A DNA stretch of 64,000 nucleotides. Source: Eupeodes corollae. Taxonomy: Eukaryota > Arthropoda > Insecta > Diptera > Syrphidae. Position numbers and translations under genes: made by a program. Below are positions 21,085 to 33,060 of this stretch, in pieces. Every line of letters starts with the position of its first letter. Positions within the stretch are counted from its first letter, which is position 1. The notes under the pieces were generated by a model. That model had not been told where the DNA came from and made no database searches. It worked only from the letters and a program-made list of their open reading frames with translations. The stretch is taken from positions 134,254,645 through 134,318,644 of the forward strand of contig NC_079147.1 of assembly GCF_945859685.1 (NCBI RefSeq). The letters run 5' to 3'.

Positions 21085-22743
21085 ATCCATTTAAAGCTTT
21101 CTCATAAACCATATTTTTTGTTTTGTTTTGTGGCGCGTAAATAAACAAAGAAGACGGTTTTCCGACACGCGGACACGCGACGTATAATTGTCCATGCGCG
21201 AAACAGGGAAAATCCAAGTTGATTCCGCAAACTTCTAAAGACTGTCCTTGCGATTTATTTATTGTTATCGTAAACGCCAGACGTATTGGAAATTGTAAGC
21301 GTTTAAAATCGAATAGTAAATCCTCTCCTTTGTATTTTCCTTTTATGATTGTTGCCTCAATGACATTAGCTTTTTCACAGCTAGTCTTGTTTCATTGCAT
21401 TGTCGAGGTTGATTAATGTTACGCAGCATGATATAACAACTGATCCTAGTTTTAACTGCAAATTGTGAGGTGGTAATTCAGGCAATTCCAGTGAATTTAA
21501 AAATTCCGTGGTATAATTGACTACGTTATCCTGGTTTAAGACGGTGTCGACTGATTTAAAGGAAACCAACTGTCCTAGAAGCAAATTCTGAATGGTAGCA
21601 TTGAGTTCCTCGACATCTTTATTTTTCGCTGCCAATATTGCTCGTTCACCCAGCCATTAATGGTTATTAAACTTTTGCGCTATATCTGGGAAAACACGCT
21701 GAATAAGCTCCTCTTCTGAATCTGTGATGTGACAGAAATCTGTGGCTAATGTTACGAATCCGGTAGAGGTGTTCAGTGCAAAACAAACACATTTGCAGTT
21801 TCATCATTTTGCAAAAATACTCTCATGTTAATTGTTAAATGGAGTGTCTTTACGTACTTCCACAAATTCGATGATTTTAGGCATGCCTATAGTTCATCAG
21901 CAACAGTTGATCGGGAAATAACTGGAAGAGTCTGACCAAAATCACCTGACAACAGAATCATGGCCCCACCAAAAATATTTTGAAGATCTTTCAATGTTAT
22001 GTCCAGCGCGTTCAGTGACCTCTTATGGGCCATTGTGCATTCATCCCAAACAATTAATTTGCATACCTGTAGGATCTTGGCCATTGCGCTATTTTTGGCA
22101 ATATTGCGAATTGGTGTTTCGGTGATTTGCATGTTTAATGCTAATTTCCAGGCAGAATGCGCAGTTCGTTCGCCTTTTAGCAGAGTCGCAGCTATTCCAG
22201 ATGAACCCAACGCTAGAGCAACATCATTTCGCGATCTGATCCTCGCCAAAAGCAATGAAATTAAGAACGTTTTTCCGGTTCCTTCGGGAGCATTAAGGAA
22301 ATAAATTCCACCAGATCCACAGTTCATAGCTTTTATCGAAGAGTCGTACGCAATTCTTTGTTGTTGATTTAATTGTGGAACATTTGTAAGAACCTTTTCG
22401 GGCAATGTTTCAATGCCGTACTGTTGTTACCTTTGCAAATCGTGGTTTAATGCATCGTGCATATGACGATTGGGTGCTGTCATTCCCAAACATGACAATA
22501 CTTTATTTGCTATCAATAAACACATATGTACAATGTACATATCTTCTACGATGATCAATGTCTCATTGTAAATTTCTTCAGTCATTTGTAGTGTAGGATT
22601 CAAAGTTACACGGCACACACGATGCAAAACATCCTCAGGCATGTCATCTCTATACTTAACCCATAAATCTTTTGGATTCGAGGGGAAACATGTCGATATG
22701 ATAATCGCAAACAATGTTCGAATTTGATGCGGCGGCGATGAAA
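21085..22743 (-). mobile_element. Helitron remnant, Pif1-like helicase end of Rep/Hel protein
   Basis: On the minus strand the helicase domain reads Walker A as APEGTGKTFLISLLLARI (near 22,270), Walker B as LIVWDECTMAHKRSLNALDI (near 22,030) and LLSGDFGQTLPVISR (near 21,920). After a break follow SFKSVDTVLNQDNVVNYTTE and LPPHNLQLKLGSVV (21,450-21,580). The C-terminal conserved region, with LFDFKRLQFPIRLAFTITIN, lies near 21,280-21,320. One in-frame TAA (22427-22429) separates the N-terminal part (22430-22714) from the helicase; other breaks are frameshifts. The Rep nuclease part is missing beyond about 22,743. Confidence 0.85.
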
Positions 22744-23280
22744 ATATTACGGAATTAATTGTGACAAAACTTAAGATTTATCAAATTTAGAAAAATAATC
22801 TGATACAGTTACAATTTAAGCTAGCTAAAATTAAGTTTCGCGAAGCCGACCAAATTAATTGGTAATCAGTAAACTAATATTTTTTACATTTTTTGTCGCG
22901 TTCGCGATTCACTTTTGTTTATTTTCGGAACGCGACATTAGATCCTCCCAAGCGCATGTGAAAACTATTTTCATAGATATTATTGAATTTGAACTTTATT
23001 CAGCGGTAATAAATTGCAAATTGACTCATTGACGTTAGGAACACACCTAAATTGCTTAGACAACAGTGAAAGATTATATTTTAATATGAACTTTATTGAA
23101 TAGCAATAAAGTTCAAATTGACTATAGAAAACGTTTGTATGGGAAATAGAAAAGCCCAGTTTTTAGGGTTTTCTCGGAAATTATTCGATTTTTTTAGCTT
23201 TTTAAACCTGCCCTTGACCTCCACCTTCAAGACTTAGATAAGATAAATCCGTTCAGCCGTTCTCGAGTTTTAGTAAGACT
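22744..23280. other. Sequence between Helitron and SINE
   Basis: No gene. The end, with 'ccgttcagccgttctcgag' near 23,250 followed by TAACTATATAGAT, resembles Helitron terminal sequence read from the minus strand. It may be the degraded 5' end of the Helitron at 21085-22743, but this is tentative. Confidence 0.3.
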
Positions 23281-23292
23281 AACTATATAGAT

Positions 23293-23394
23293 CCATTCCT
23301 GACAACAGTACACGCACACAGGAATGGTTGAGAGTTGTAAGTCACTAGGCCCTGGTTCTCTATGGATTGTTGCACCACCTAATTTTATTTATTT
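23293..23394 (+). repeat. 5'-truncated SINE with 12 bp target duplication
   Basis: Only the tail half of the SINE is present: 'ccattcctgacaac', 'gagagttgtaagtcac', 'ccctggttctc', 'ttgcaccacctaatt', then ATTT repeats. It is bracketed by perfect 12 bp direct repeats AACTATATAGAT at 23281-23292 and 23395-23406. This is the mark of LINE-driven, target-primed insertion. Confidence 0.8.
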
Positions 23395-23754
23395 AACTAT
23401 ATAGATAGATAGGTAGATGTTCTAATTCTGATTCCTTTTCTATTTTGTATATGTAATATTTCAGATGAAAACAAAATTAATTATTATTGCAGCACTGATT
23501 GTCACCCCACATCAGTTTTTAGTCTATGTATAAATTTAAATTCGCTATGTGTCGTTCAACACTAGCTTTAAAGCTAAAAAATGATAACTTTTATTTCTAC
23601 TTTATTTATTGTAGACATTTTATGCACTAGTTGTAAAATGAAAATGAATGAATAAAATGTATTTCTAATTCTAATTGTAAGACTTTAAGCAATCATCGCA
23701 ATACTAACTGGCAAAGGTTTTATTAAGATGATGCAACGATTTAGATCATTTAGA

Positions 23755-25840
23755 CTCAATTAACACTTCCGACAACAGATTCAGGCTCATATATTTTGCT
23801 GCAGGGCAAAACGTTATGGTAGCCAGTACGCACAACACCTCAACATCCACAAAGGAACTTGGAGTTCTCCAGATCAATCTACCGTCAACCAGATTAACCC
23901 TATTACGATCGACGCCAGACACGCTTCCAGCATCATGGATGTCCGAACTTACCGAGGAGCTATCATCGACTCGGACCACTACCTCGTTGTAGCCAAGGTA
24001 GCACTTCGGGTTTTCAGACCCTGCAAATCAGGGAAGTGCTGGGAGAAGGTACAACGTCGAACGACTATAATCGCAAGAGATAGCCAAATCCTTTTCCGAT
24101 CGAGTTATAAGTAACCTCTCTCGAAGTTCTATGCCGCCAACACAATGTATCGAAAACCAGTGGCAACATTGCCAAGATGCAATCAGAGAATCCGCCTCTG
24201 ATGTAATGTGGTTACAAGAAACGACCAACAAGGAATCATTGGTTTGATGAGGAATGTTGGCAGGCAAATGCAGCCAAACAACAGGCACGCGCTGCATAAA
24301 ACGACGAGAGCTGCTCATGAGCTCTATGAGCAGAAGATGCGAGAGGAACACCGACTTCTCAAAAGGAAAAAGAGAGGGCATGAGAAGCGTGCGGTCGAAG
24401 ATGTTGAGAGGTTCAAAAGCAGGAATGAAGTTCGAAAGTTTTATGAACAGGTGAAACGAAATTCACATCAGGTACATAAACCTAGAACCGAAGGCTGCAA
24501 AGACGAAAGTGGAAACATCATAGTGGAACCGAATGCTGATGATATGGAAGGACCACTTCTGCAGACTGTATAACGGCGACGACAAACCGAATTCCTCTGT
24601 CAGGCAGGATAATCCATTCAACATAGACGACGAAAGCCCACAATCCCGTCCTTCCGACTTAGACGAAGTAAAGATTGCCATATCTAAGCTTAATTCTAAT
24701 AAAGACGCTGGAGCGGATTGCTTGAATGCCGAGCTCTTTAAAGCAGCTGATGGTAAGTTGGTTAGGAGCATGCACTAACTTATCTGTAAGATATGGTCGA
24801 AAGAAAGCATGCCCGATGAATGGAACCTCAGTATTATTTGCCCGATCTTGAAAAAATGAGGCCCTCTAAACTGCACCAACTATAGAGGAATCAGTCTACT
24901 TAATATCGGCTAAAAAATCTTCTCTGCCGTAATATGTGAACGTCTAAAGCCTATCGTCAACAACCTGATAGATCCTTATCAGTGTGGTCTTAGACTAGGA
25001 AAGTCCACAGTGGATCAAATATTTACATTATGGTAGACCCTGGAAAAACCCAAAAAACACCAGATCGACACCCACCACCTTTTCATCGATTTCAAAGCCG
25101 CATATGACAGCGTCTACCGGGACGAGGTGTATAGAGCCATATCTAGTTTTGGCATCCCTGCCAAACTCGTCCGTTTGTGCAGGATGATCATGGAGAATTT
25201 ACGCTGCTCCATAAAGGTTGGAAACAACTTAACAAAATATTTCGATGTCAAAAAAGGTTTTAGACAAGGTGATGCGCTCTCATGCGATTTTTTTTTTTTA
25301 ACATCGTGCTTGACAGAACAGTGCAGAGCTCACACGTCAACACTAGGGGCACTATTTTTCAAAAGTCTGCCCAATTACTAGCATATGCTGATGACATTAA
25401 CATAATCGGAAGAACTCAGCGTGATGTCAATGGGGCTTTTGTGAGTATTGAGGCAGAGGTGGCAATAATGGGTTTAACGGTTAATGAGGGCAAAACAAAA
25501 TACATAAAAAAGTACACACAACACCGACGTCCTGGTGAAAACGTCACCATCGACAGACGTAATTGTCAAGGACTTCTTCTTCCTAGGCTACGCTTGTAAA
25601 CGCAGAAAACAACACCAGCGCTGAGATCAAACGCAGAATAACTCTTGCTAACCGCTGTTTCTTTGGACTAAGAAAGCAATTGAGTGGTAAAGTCCTCTCT
25701 CGAGGGACCAAAGTGTCGCTATATAAGACCCTTATCATCCCCGTCCTGCGTTGAAAGTGACCTCACCCAACTTGGAGCACGAAACTCTAGCTAGGGACAG
25801 AGCTAGATTGAAAAGTTTCTTTGTTGGACTGTAGCGCGAC
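23755..25840 (+). mobile_element. RTE-like (CFDP2-type) non-LTR retrotransposon, truncated and internally deleted
   Basis: Close relative of the copy at 62576-64000. It starts late in the endonuclease domain (TSDNRFRLIYFAAGQNV), continues through the linker (NVERL…SQEIAKSFSDRV) and into the reverse transcriptase: DAGADCLNAELFKAADGK (about 24,700), HHLFIDFKAAYDSVYRDEVY (about 25,075), KKGFRQGDALSCDF (about 25,250) and LAYADDINIIGR (about 25,380) with the catalytic YADD. Frameshifts occur near 23,830, 24,220, 24,570 and at the T-run near 25,290. At about 25,752 the C-terminal region is deleted and joins directly to the 3' end (LTQLGARNSS). Confidence 0.8.
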
Positions 25841-26019
25841 CTGAGTAAGTAAGACTCAAATAACATGTCTGATTCAAAATGTTTAGATAGAGTTGCAATT
25901 GAGGTTAAAGGAATCTTAAGGAAAGATTTAGAAGATTATTGCCCTCTGAAATTATATCCTAGAGGAGGAAAAAAAAACAAGTTGGACTTATAAGCTTGGC
26001 AACATAAGAAATGAAACAA

Positions 26020-26400
26020 GAATACTTTCCAAACGCACTTGACTAGACGGTGACTCCTTCAAGTTTGTAGCATCTTTCCTATAATGCAATATATTCCATG
26101 ATAGTATCAGATGGGGAAACGTTCCTATGTTATGTCGAAGTCAAAATAATTTTCATGCCTAAAGCTGGTAAGTCCATCCACACTAATGCTAAAGACTACA
26201 TTCCAATTAGCCTTACATCATTTACCTACATACTTTTAAAACTTTAGAGAGCCTTCTAGATGTCCATATCAGCTGCAACTTCGGGCTTGAAGTTGTATCG
26301 CCCTCCCAACACGCCTATTCTAAAGGCAAAAATGTAGGACCAGTCCTACAATGCGTGGTGAGAACTATAGAAAAAAAAAACACTCTAAAATCTGGATAAG
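26020..26400 (+). mobile_element. Non-LTR retrotransposon fragment
   Basis: Broken frames give KAGKSIHTNAKDYIPISLTS near 26,160-26,220, then NFGLEVVSPSQHAYSKGKNV and GPVLQCVVRTIEK near 26,280-26,370. This is the RT region of RNase H-type insect non-LTR elements (motif K.F.RPISL.SF…SQHAY.KG.S). Stops and frameshifts are frequent. Confidence 0.6.
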
Positions 26401-26461
26401 ATGTATGCTAAATCATAGACAGATCATTAGCTAGTTAGAAAATCCTGCTTCTACGCCAACC

Positions 26462-26647
26462 TTAGGTGCCAGCTTTATCTGCAATTTTGCCATGCCTTGA
26501 GTGTAATGTGTATCCTTGTCTATTCACATTCCATAGACCAATTCTTGTTTTCACCTCGTCCTTGTTCATACTGGCGACTAACTCGTCATTAACTGTTACA
26601 AATCTATTAAATAAGACAGCATAGCCAGGAAGGTTTTTCCTTGCCAC
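26462..26647 (-). mobile_element. Possible RTE endonuclease N-terminal scrap
   Basis: The minus strand holds EVKTRIGLWNVNRQGYTLHS, which resembles the opening of APE-type retrotransposon endonucleases (TRIGTWNVRTL…). Nothing else of the domain follows, so the call is weak. Confidence 0.35.
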
Positions 26648-26649
26648 CG

Positions 26650-28960
26650 ATTTAAAATTATGGCTATACCATAATCTTTAACAATAAGGTCAAATTAAAA
26701 CTCCAGATGAACAATTATAGAAAACCATTATGTTAACGACAAACATTATTTTCTTTTCCATGACCATTATGGTAAGAAAAAATCAAACATTCTTGTAATA
26801 TCCACAAATTGCCATCCAATGGTGATTTTCTAAATTCTGCTCTGCTATTTCTACCTTGGAAGAGTGTGAGTCCTATTAGTTAAGTGATGCAGCTCGCAAC
26901 TTCCCCTTTCAGTTTGTTATACTCGTACCCATACCCTTCTCATTTTCTTCTTGACCATTTCAAAGAAAACTTTTGAAAGCACTTAAGGGTCATATAAAGT
27001 TAAGACTGTGATTACAGGCTAAACTTAAGCACTTTAGTAGACCTACATCAGACCACACTCTTGCCTGTCTTTCATTGTTTTCTTCACCCAGTCATATTCT
27101 TTAGTATAAAAGCGGAAGAGACAAAAAAGGGAAAGGCCAATTAAAGTTGAAGACAATGCCAGAATCAAGGTAATTACTTATAATAAAACAGTAAAGTGCC
27201 TACTGTGTGGTGTTATTAAAAGGATGAGCTAAAAGACTCTTTTCGTCCAAGTCGAAGAAACAAAAAGGCAAAAGCAAAAGCAAAACCCAACAACGCCAAT
27301 GTCTTCGATGATGAAATGAACAAACCACAGGGACTATGAGCAATAATGTGATAACAATAAACGATTGTATAAGTGCAGGCGTACAGAAGACAGAACAAAA
27401 ATACGAAGGCGTGATAAGGGTGCAAGTCTGTTAATTGTGTCTTCCATTGGTTTGTTTTGGTTGATGGGAAAAGCTCCTGCGAATAATAATAACCCCACTT
27501 TGCAACTTTTCTTCTTTCTTTTTGTTTTCATTTCTTTGTGCTATACTGCCTCTTCATATTTGTGTTAGATGAGCATACTTATCGGTGTTACCCTTCATTA
27601 GGTTCTACGTGAAATTTTATAAGACATAAGGTAAAGAAGGACCGATACCGACAAAAAACCATCAGCTTTTGGAGAAGAGTTGTAAAATTTGCCATAACTT
27701 TGGCAAAATGGCTAATAAAAGATATTATCGACACTCATTTCTAATGATTTAATGAGCACGAAATTATTGTCAATAAACGAATTTGGACAATTTGGGGTTG
27801 ATGAAGAGGAAGACTCTCTTTAACACTTAATTAATTTCGGGGGTTTGGTTAAGAGAAAGATAGTTTGTATTTTGTATTATAGCTTATATTTTAGTAGGTT
27901 CTTCTCTGTTCATAATCAAAACAGTCAAAACATATGCGTGTTGTAGACATCTTAAATGATGACTGTATTTACCACTAAACCTTTTATAAACTTACTTTTA
28001 ATTCTTTAAAAAGAGAATGTTCCCACACACATCTTTAATGTTATTAAGCAGAGTCAGTGATCTTTAAAAATTCGTTATCACAAAATTTTATAGGGTCTAA
28101 TTGTAATTTTTGTAAACATTCGAATACCAAACATTTTGTAGAAAGTTTACAAAAGTCGTCGTACCCAAGTGATCAAAAGTGCGGTTTTCTAGGATTTGCT
28201 TTGTGGACGAATTGTTTAATTACTTTTATTGTACTTTTCTCTCAGCTATGTACGTCATTATTCAGCATTAAATGTCACTGAAATATAGTACCACACTCCA
28301 TATCTAATGGCTGCAATTAAAGTCGACCTCTTTCTCATCAACATTTTATATGCACAAATATATAGTTTATTTATGTACATGTCATCGCGAGCTTTTCGTT
28401 TCCATCACAATTCACAATAACTACTGACAACATTTGTAACGCTTACACTCCTTCCTGACATCTACGAGTGTGTATAATGTCTGTAGCTGATGTCCTGACA
28501 GCAGGGATCAGATTTTCGCTTTATTATTGTATTATTACTGATGCTTTCGTTCTGGATTATTACTGATGATTTAATTGCAAGCCATAATAGAGTTTAGATA
28601 TATGTATATAGAATTTTGGAGACCATAAATCAAACTATGTAGATATGCATATGTATATTCATAGAGGCCCAAATATGTATGTTCATTTATGAATAGATTC
28701 TATAGATGCGTTTTCAAATGTTATTTTGAAACTTATGCAAATTCTAAGGTAAAGGCAGTTTTCTATAGTGAATGGTATTTTTTACACAACCGAACGCAGT
28801 TGTTTTTTAAATATAATCTCCCCAAAAAGAACTAAATTTGTGTAGGTTCAAAAAAGGTAAACAAAGTTTACTTTTAATACACCTCTAGAAATCCTGGAAT
28901 ATTATACAATTTAAAAAAGAGGCTGGGATGCGACCCACACTGATAACTTAACATCCCGTA
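26650..28960. other. AT-rich DNA with no recognised feature
   Basis: Both strands were read for long or family-like frames without success. There are simple A-rich and T-rich tracts only. Confidence 0.3.
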
Positions 28961-28969
28961 TGACGATTT

Positions 28970-29825
28970 GTCTTTCTTAAAAGTTTGTAAATTTTTATGT
29001 TGGGTTAAAAAAATGTAATAGTTGAATTATTCTTAAAAATTGAAAAATGACCAACAATATTTTTCATATAAAGAAATAGTTTAGTTTTAAAATCTAGTTT
29101 TGTTAAACAGATTTTTAGTGGAAAACAAATTCATACCAACTTTCATTAATATTTTTGTTGAGGTTGTCGATTCGATTTTTCTCAAAATTTAACTGAATGT
29201 TGACAACAATATTTTTTACAAGATAAAAGTAGTTGGAAACCATAATCTCAAATTTTTGAAAGGATGTTTGAGTCAAAAATCAATTTTAACCAACTTTCAT
29301 TAATTTTTTTGTTTAGGTTTTTTTTTTTGTAAAAAAACTGTCAACTCGATTTTTCTCAAAATTTTACCAGATGTTAAAAATGTTATTTTTCATTGTACAA
29401 AATAGTTTTTGAGATAAAATCATTTTGTATTCTCAACATTTTCGAGGTGACACATTTGTATTCATTTTTTTTAATTTATACATTTTTTATTAGATTTTTT
29501 TCAAAAAATATAAATGTTTGGTATCACGTTACAATATTTTATATAAAATTAAATTCAATTCTCTAGCGTTTTTGGTTCGTAAGATATTTAGGGTTGACCA
29601 AAATATTCACCTTTTTTAAACTGCCTTTCTGCATCTTTCTGCCTTATTATTTGTATAACAACATTTATTTGAAGTCGATATCTCTTCTGGTTCTGGAAGA
29701 CAAAAACGTGCGTGTGTACGAACATGCGTACACACGCACGCACAGACATGTTTCTAAAAATCTTTAATTTCGACTCTAGGGACCTTGAAACGTCGAGAAA
29801 TGGCAAAATATTCAATTTGACAAAT
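28970..29825 (-). repeat. Dispersed satellite-related repeat, with a perfect 14 bp hairpin
   Basis: Sequence blocks 'ctcaaatttttgaaaggat', 'aactgtcaactcgattttt' and 'ttctcaaaattttaccag' are the reverse complement of units in the array at 40,262-41,760. The end 'gggaccttgaaacgtcgag' (29,778-29,796) matches the start of that array near 40,300. At 29707-29740 a 14 bp perfect stem (CGTGCGTGTGTACG with its complement, loop AACATG) is present. Confidence 0.55.
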
Positions 29826-29963
29826 CGAGCCCATTACAACAACTTCCTAATGTGCGGGTAATGTTGTCAGGTATTAAGGCATAGATGGCACAGGCAGGGA
29901 TTGAACCCAAGACCTCTGGCATTGCAGACCAGCGCGCTAACCATCACGCTACGGGTACTACCA
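29826..29963 (-). repeat. tRNA-derived SINE, internally deleted copy
   Basis: On the minus strand it begins GTACCCGTAGCGTGATGG, followed by GGTTAGCGCGCTGGTC (A-box-like) and GGGTTCAATCC (B-box-like). After the head it jumps straight to a tail like that at 23293 ('cctgacaacattacccgc'). The body block 'tttttcacgggtactgcc' is missing, so the copy is internally deleted. Confidence 0.6.
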
Positions 29964-30066
29964 TATTTTAACAGGTGAATATTAATAAAAGACTTTTAAA
30001 AACATTTATATAAATTAATTAATAGTACTATGTCCTAATTATTTAAAGCTGCAATTAATATACATA

Positions 30067-31133
30067 CTAGCTGACCGGACACACGTTGTTTTGTCATATA
30101 AATAATTTCTAGAGAATATTTTGCTAGAAATAAATAACTAATTGTAAGTGTGTATGGATGTGGTGACAAAATATGAAAATAAAAAATTACCAAACAAATA
30201 TTTGTAATTTATTAAAATTAATTAAAATTATAAACAAATCGTTCAAATTACCAAGCAAAATTAACGGGGATCCAACCTTCAGTTGAAAATTATGCGGTGG
30301 CATAATGAGTTCAAAAAATCAGTTGGATGATTTACAGCTTCGGTAGTATCACAAGTCACAAGCTATGTCAATAGATTTGTATGACACCAAGTCTCCTGGT
30401 AACAAATGTTATATCTTGAGATTTAATTCGTTGACATGCCTGTTCAACGCCTCAAGCGAGTTTGTGAGCCATAGTGCATTCATCCCAGATGATAATTTTA
30501 CACTGGCAATGGGTTATTTTGAATATTTAGTGGCAGTTTAAATATTGAATGAGCTGTTCTTCCTGCATCCAATAAAGTTGCCGCAATCTATTCCATCATT
30601 TGATCGTATTTTAGCAAGAATTGGTGAAATAAGGAATTTTTTGCCAGTTCCACCTGGTGCATCAAAAAAAAAAGAATTCACCTTGTCCTGCCGAAACTGC
30701 GAGCATGATGTGGTCATAAGTGGTTCTATGTTCTTCATTCATTAGTGTGACATTGCGAGCAACAATCACTGCCATTTCTACAGTATTGTATTGTAGTTCA
30801 CGATTCAATTTCAGTGTCTATTAAATAAGATGCATTTCGATTTGGTGAATCCATACCGAGATGACTGAGTGGTAAAATGGCAATGATAATGCAAAGATCC
30901 TCGATAGCAATGAATGCTTCATTGTACATAGCGTCACTAAATACTATAGTATGATCGTTGCGCCGTGTACGATGTTGATACAATTAAACCAGAGCATTTA
31001 GGAATATAAAAAATAGATGAAAACCTATTCTCAGACCTACAGCATGCATATGCGAAATTTCATTGAAATTGGTTTAGCCATTTCGGAGGAGTATGGCAAC
31101 TAACACTGTGACAGGAAAATTTTATATATTAGA
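30067..31133 (-). mobile_element. Helitron deletion derivative with both ends intact
   Basis: On the minus strand the element starts with TC (31133-31132) and ends CTAG (30070-30067), lying between host A and T, as Helitrons do. Close to the 3' end, GACAAA…TGTGTC can form the usual terminal hairpin with one mismatch. Inside are scraps of the helicase: DAPGGTGKKFLISPILAKIR (Walker A, with K for T), KIIIWDECTMAHKLA near 30,480-30,520, and MPPHNFQLKVGSPLI near 30,265-30,300. A conserved piece NEAFIAIEDL lies near 30,900. Large internal deletions leave it non-autonomous at 1067 bp. Confidence 0.8.
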
Positions 31134-31419
31134 TAAAGTTGCAATTTATATACATATAAATTGGAACAACGTGTATGAGCAAACTTTTCTGTTTAAAAAA
31201 AAAAACAAGTAAATATTAATATTACTCATATCCTTTGTTTACGTTGATGACGAAACACAGAAATAAAATTATCATCGGAGCATTATAAACTTTTTGATGA
31301 TCGTAATCGTTGCAGAATTTTTGAATGGTGTTATTATTGATGAATTTGAACTTATTACTCACTAACCGCAACTTGTAACACTGAAATTCGTTCAAGTTCC
31401 AATGTTTAATACCCACAAT

Positions 31420-33060
31420 GTGTGATCACATGGGAAATGCTACAATGGGCTCTCAACAGCTTCGGACCATTTAAACCTGCAGGAACAGATGGCATAGGTA
31501 ATACCAGTCACCAAATTGTGGAAGCAATTTTAACAGCTGTTTATACATATCTGGTAAATATTCCCTTGACATGGAGAGAAGTGAAAGTTGTTTTTATATC
31601 CAAAGCAGGAAACTACTCGCAAGTCAACCCTAAAGATCTACGACCTATAAGTATACCTTCATTCCCTCTTAAGACCTTAGAAAGATTGATTGGTATCTAT
31701 TTAAGGGCGAGTATTGATACAACACTTTGTCTTCGTCTCAACATGCCTACTGTTGAGGCAAATCGGTGGAAACGGCGTTACACTCATTAGTACGCACCAC
31801 GCACCATCGAATACTCCCTCCATCACTATGGTTGCTTTCCTCGCCATCGAAGGCGTTTTAAAGAACATGGACACTGAACCTAGGTGACTCGCTTGGGGAC
31901 TATATTCATTCAATGCTGACTAGCAAAATAATTAACTCATAACTGGGCAACACATCTCCTAGATGATTCGTTAGTAGAGGGACACCACAAGTTGCTCTTC
32001 TATATCCTCTCTTCTGGAACTAACTGATCTAGATGCGCAGTGTTTCATAGTGATTGTTTATGAGGATGACGATGCTATAGCGATCTCAGCAAAGTTTCTC
32101 AGCACACTTAAAGAACTTAGACAAACTGATCCTTAGGGCTGATTAGTGTCGACTGGGTGCTAAGCCACCTAAAACCGAATTCGTCCTATTTTCAAGAAAA
32201 TACCAAATTCCATGTATTAGAGGATCAAAAAAATCATTTTCAAAGAACTCAGACTACACCATCCCCCAACTACAAGTCGACAGAAACTTCTAGATTTCTA
32301 TATCTTCCAGATCTTTCTGGGAAAATAGGGCATTCTTGGAAGACGAGTCAATCCACTTTTACACAGATGTATCAAAAACAAAATGCAAGATATTCCGCCT
32401 TCCCTATTATTGCGTGTTCCAGGCAGAACTTGGCGATAAAAAAGGTCTTGTTATGGTTTAAATAGAACGTGTTATCAATATCTGACTTTCGTATTATCTC
32501 AGATAGACAGGTCGCTATAAAATTCCTGGACTCTATCTTTTCAAACTCGGTTAGAGTCCATAACCATCAATAATCTCTGATTGAGATGACACAACAGTTT
32601 ATTATTCACCTTTTCTGGGTGCTAGGTCATAGAGACATTTCAGGAAATTGTAAGGCAGGTGAAATCTCCAGAAATGGTACAGTACAACACATTCTACCAC
32701 GTTTGGGCAATGCTAGCATAGGAGCCAATCGCTACATGTAAACTATTGCCAAGTCAAAACGCTATGAAGAAAGTAAACATCAGGTGGAATAACACCACCT
32801 CGTATGAGGCCACAAAAAACATCTGACCTGCAATAGATACTATCTCTAAGCAGATCGCATATAAGCTCGATAATCGCTGTCAGAACCCGGCCTTGTCTAA
32901 TGGGAAAGAACGATCTAAACGATCTCAATCCTATTAACAAAATTAGTCTTTCCATGTTTTGTAAGGGACTCAAATTGTTTTTATTGAGCTTAAAAAAAAC
33001 CTAAAGATTCATATGGTACCACAATGTGCCATTAAACTGGGCTAAGTATGTCCTAACTTA
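31420..33060 (+). mobile_element. Degenerate non-LTR retrotransposon with RNase H domain
   Basis: The RT start reads MLQWALNSFGPFKPAGTDGI (31,437-31,496), then WREVKVVFISKAGNYSQVNP (near 31,570-31,630) and KDLRPISIPSFPLKTLERLI. An RNase H motif HLFWVLGHRDISGNCKAGEI is near 32,600-32,665. The C-terminal linker ISSIIAVRTRPCLMGK is near 32,860. The 3' end near 33,020 ('ggtaccacaatgtgccatt') matches the 3' UTR of the copies at 1097-1722 and 6990-7310. Frequent stops and shifts make it dead. It is the longest copy of this family in the window. Confidence 0.7.

Noticed and set aside
22004..22304. Plus-strand frame across the Helitron helicase
   Set aside because: Antisense shadow of the helicase reading frame.
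27216..27568. Overlapping small frames with hydrophobic residues
   Set aside because: No conserved motif, no splice or start context; base composition explains them.
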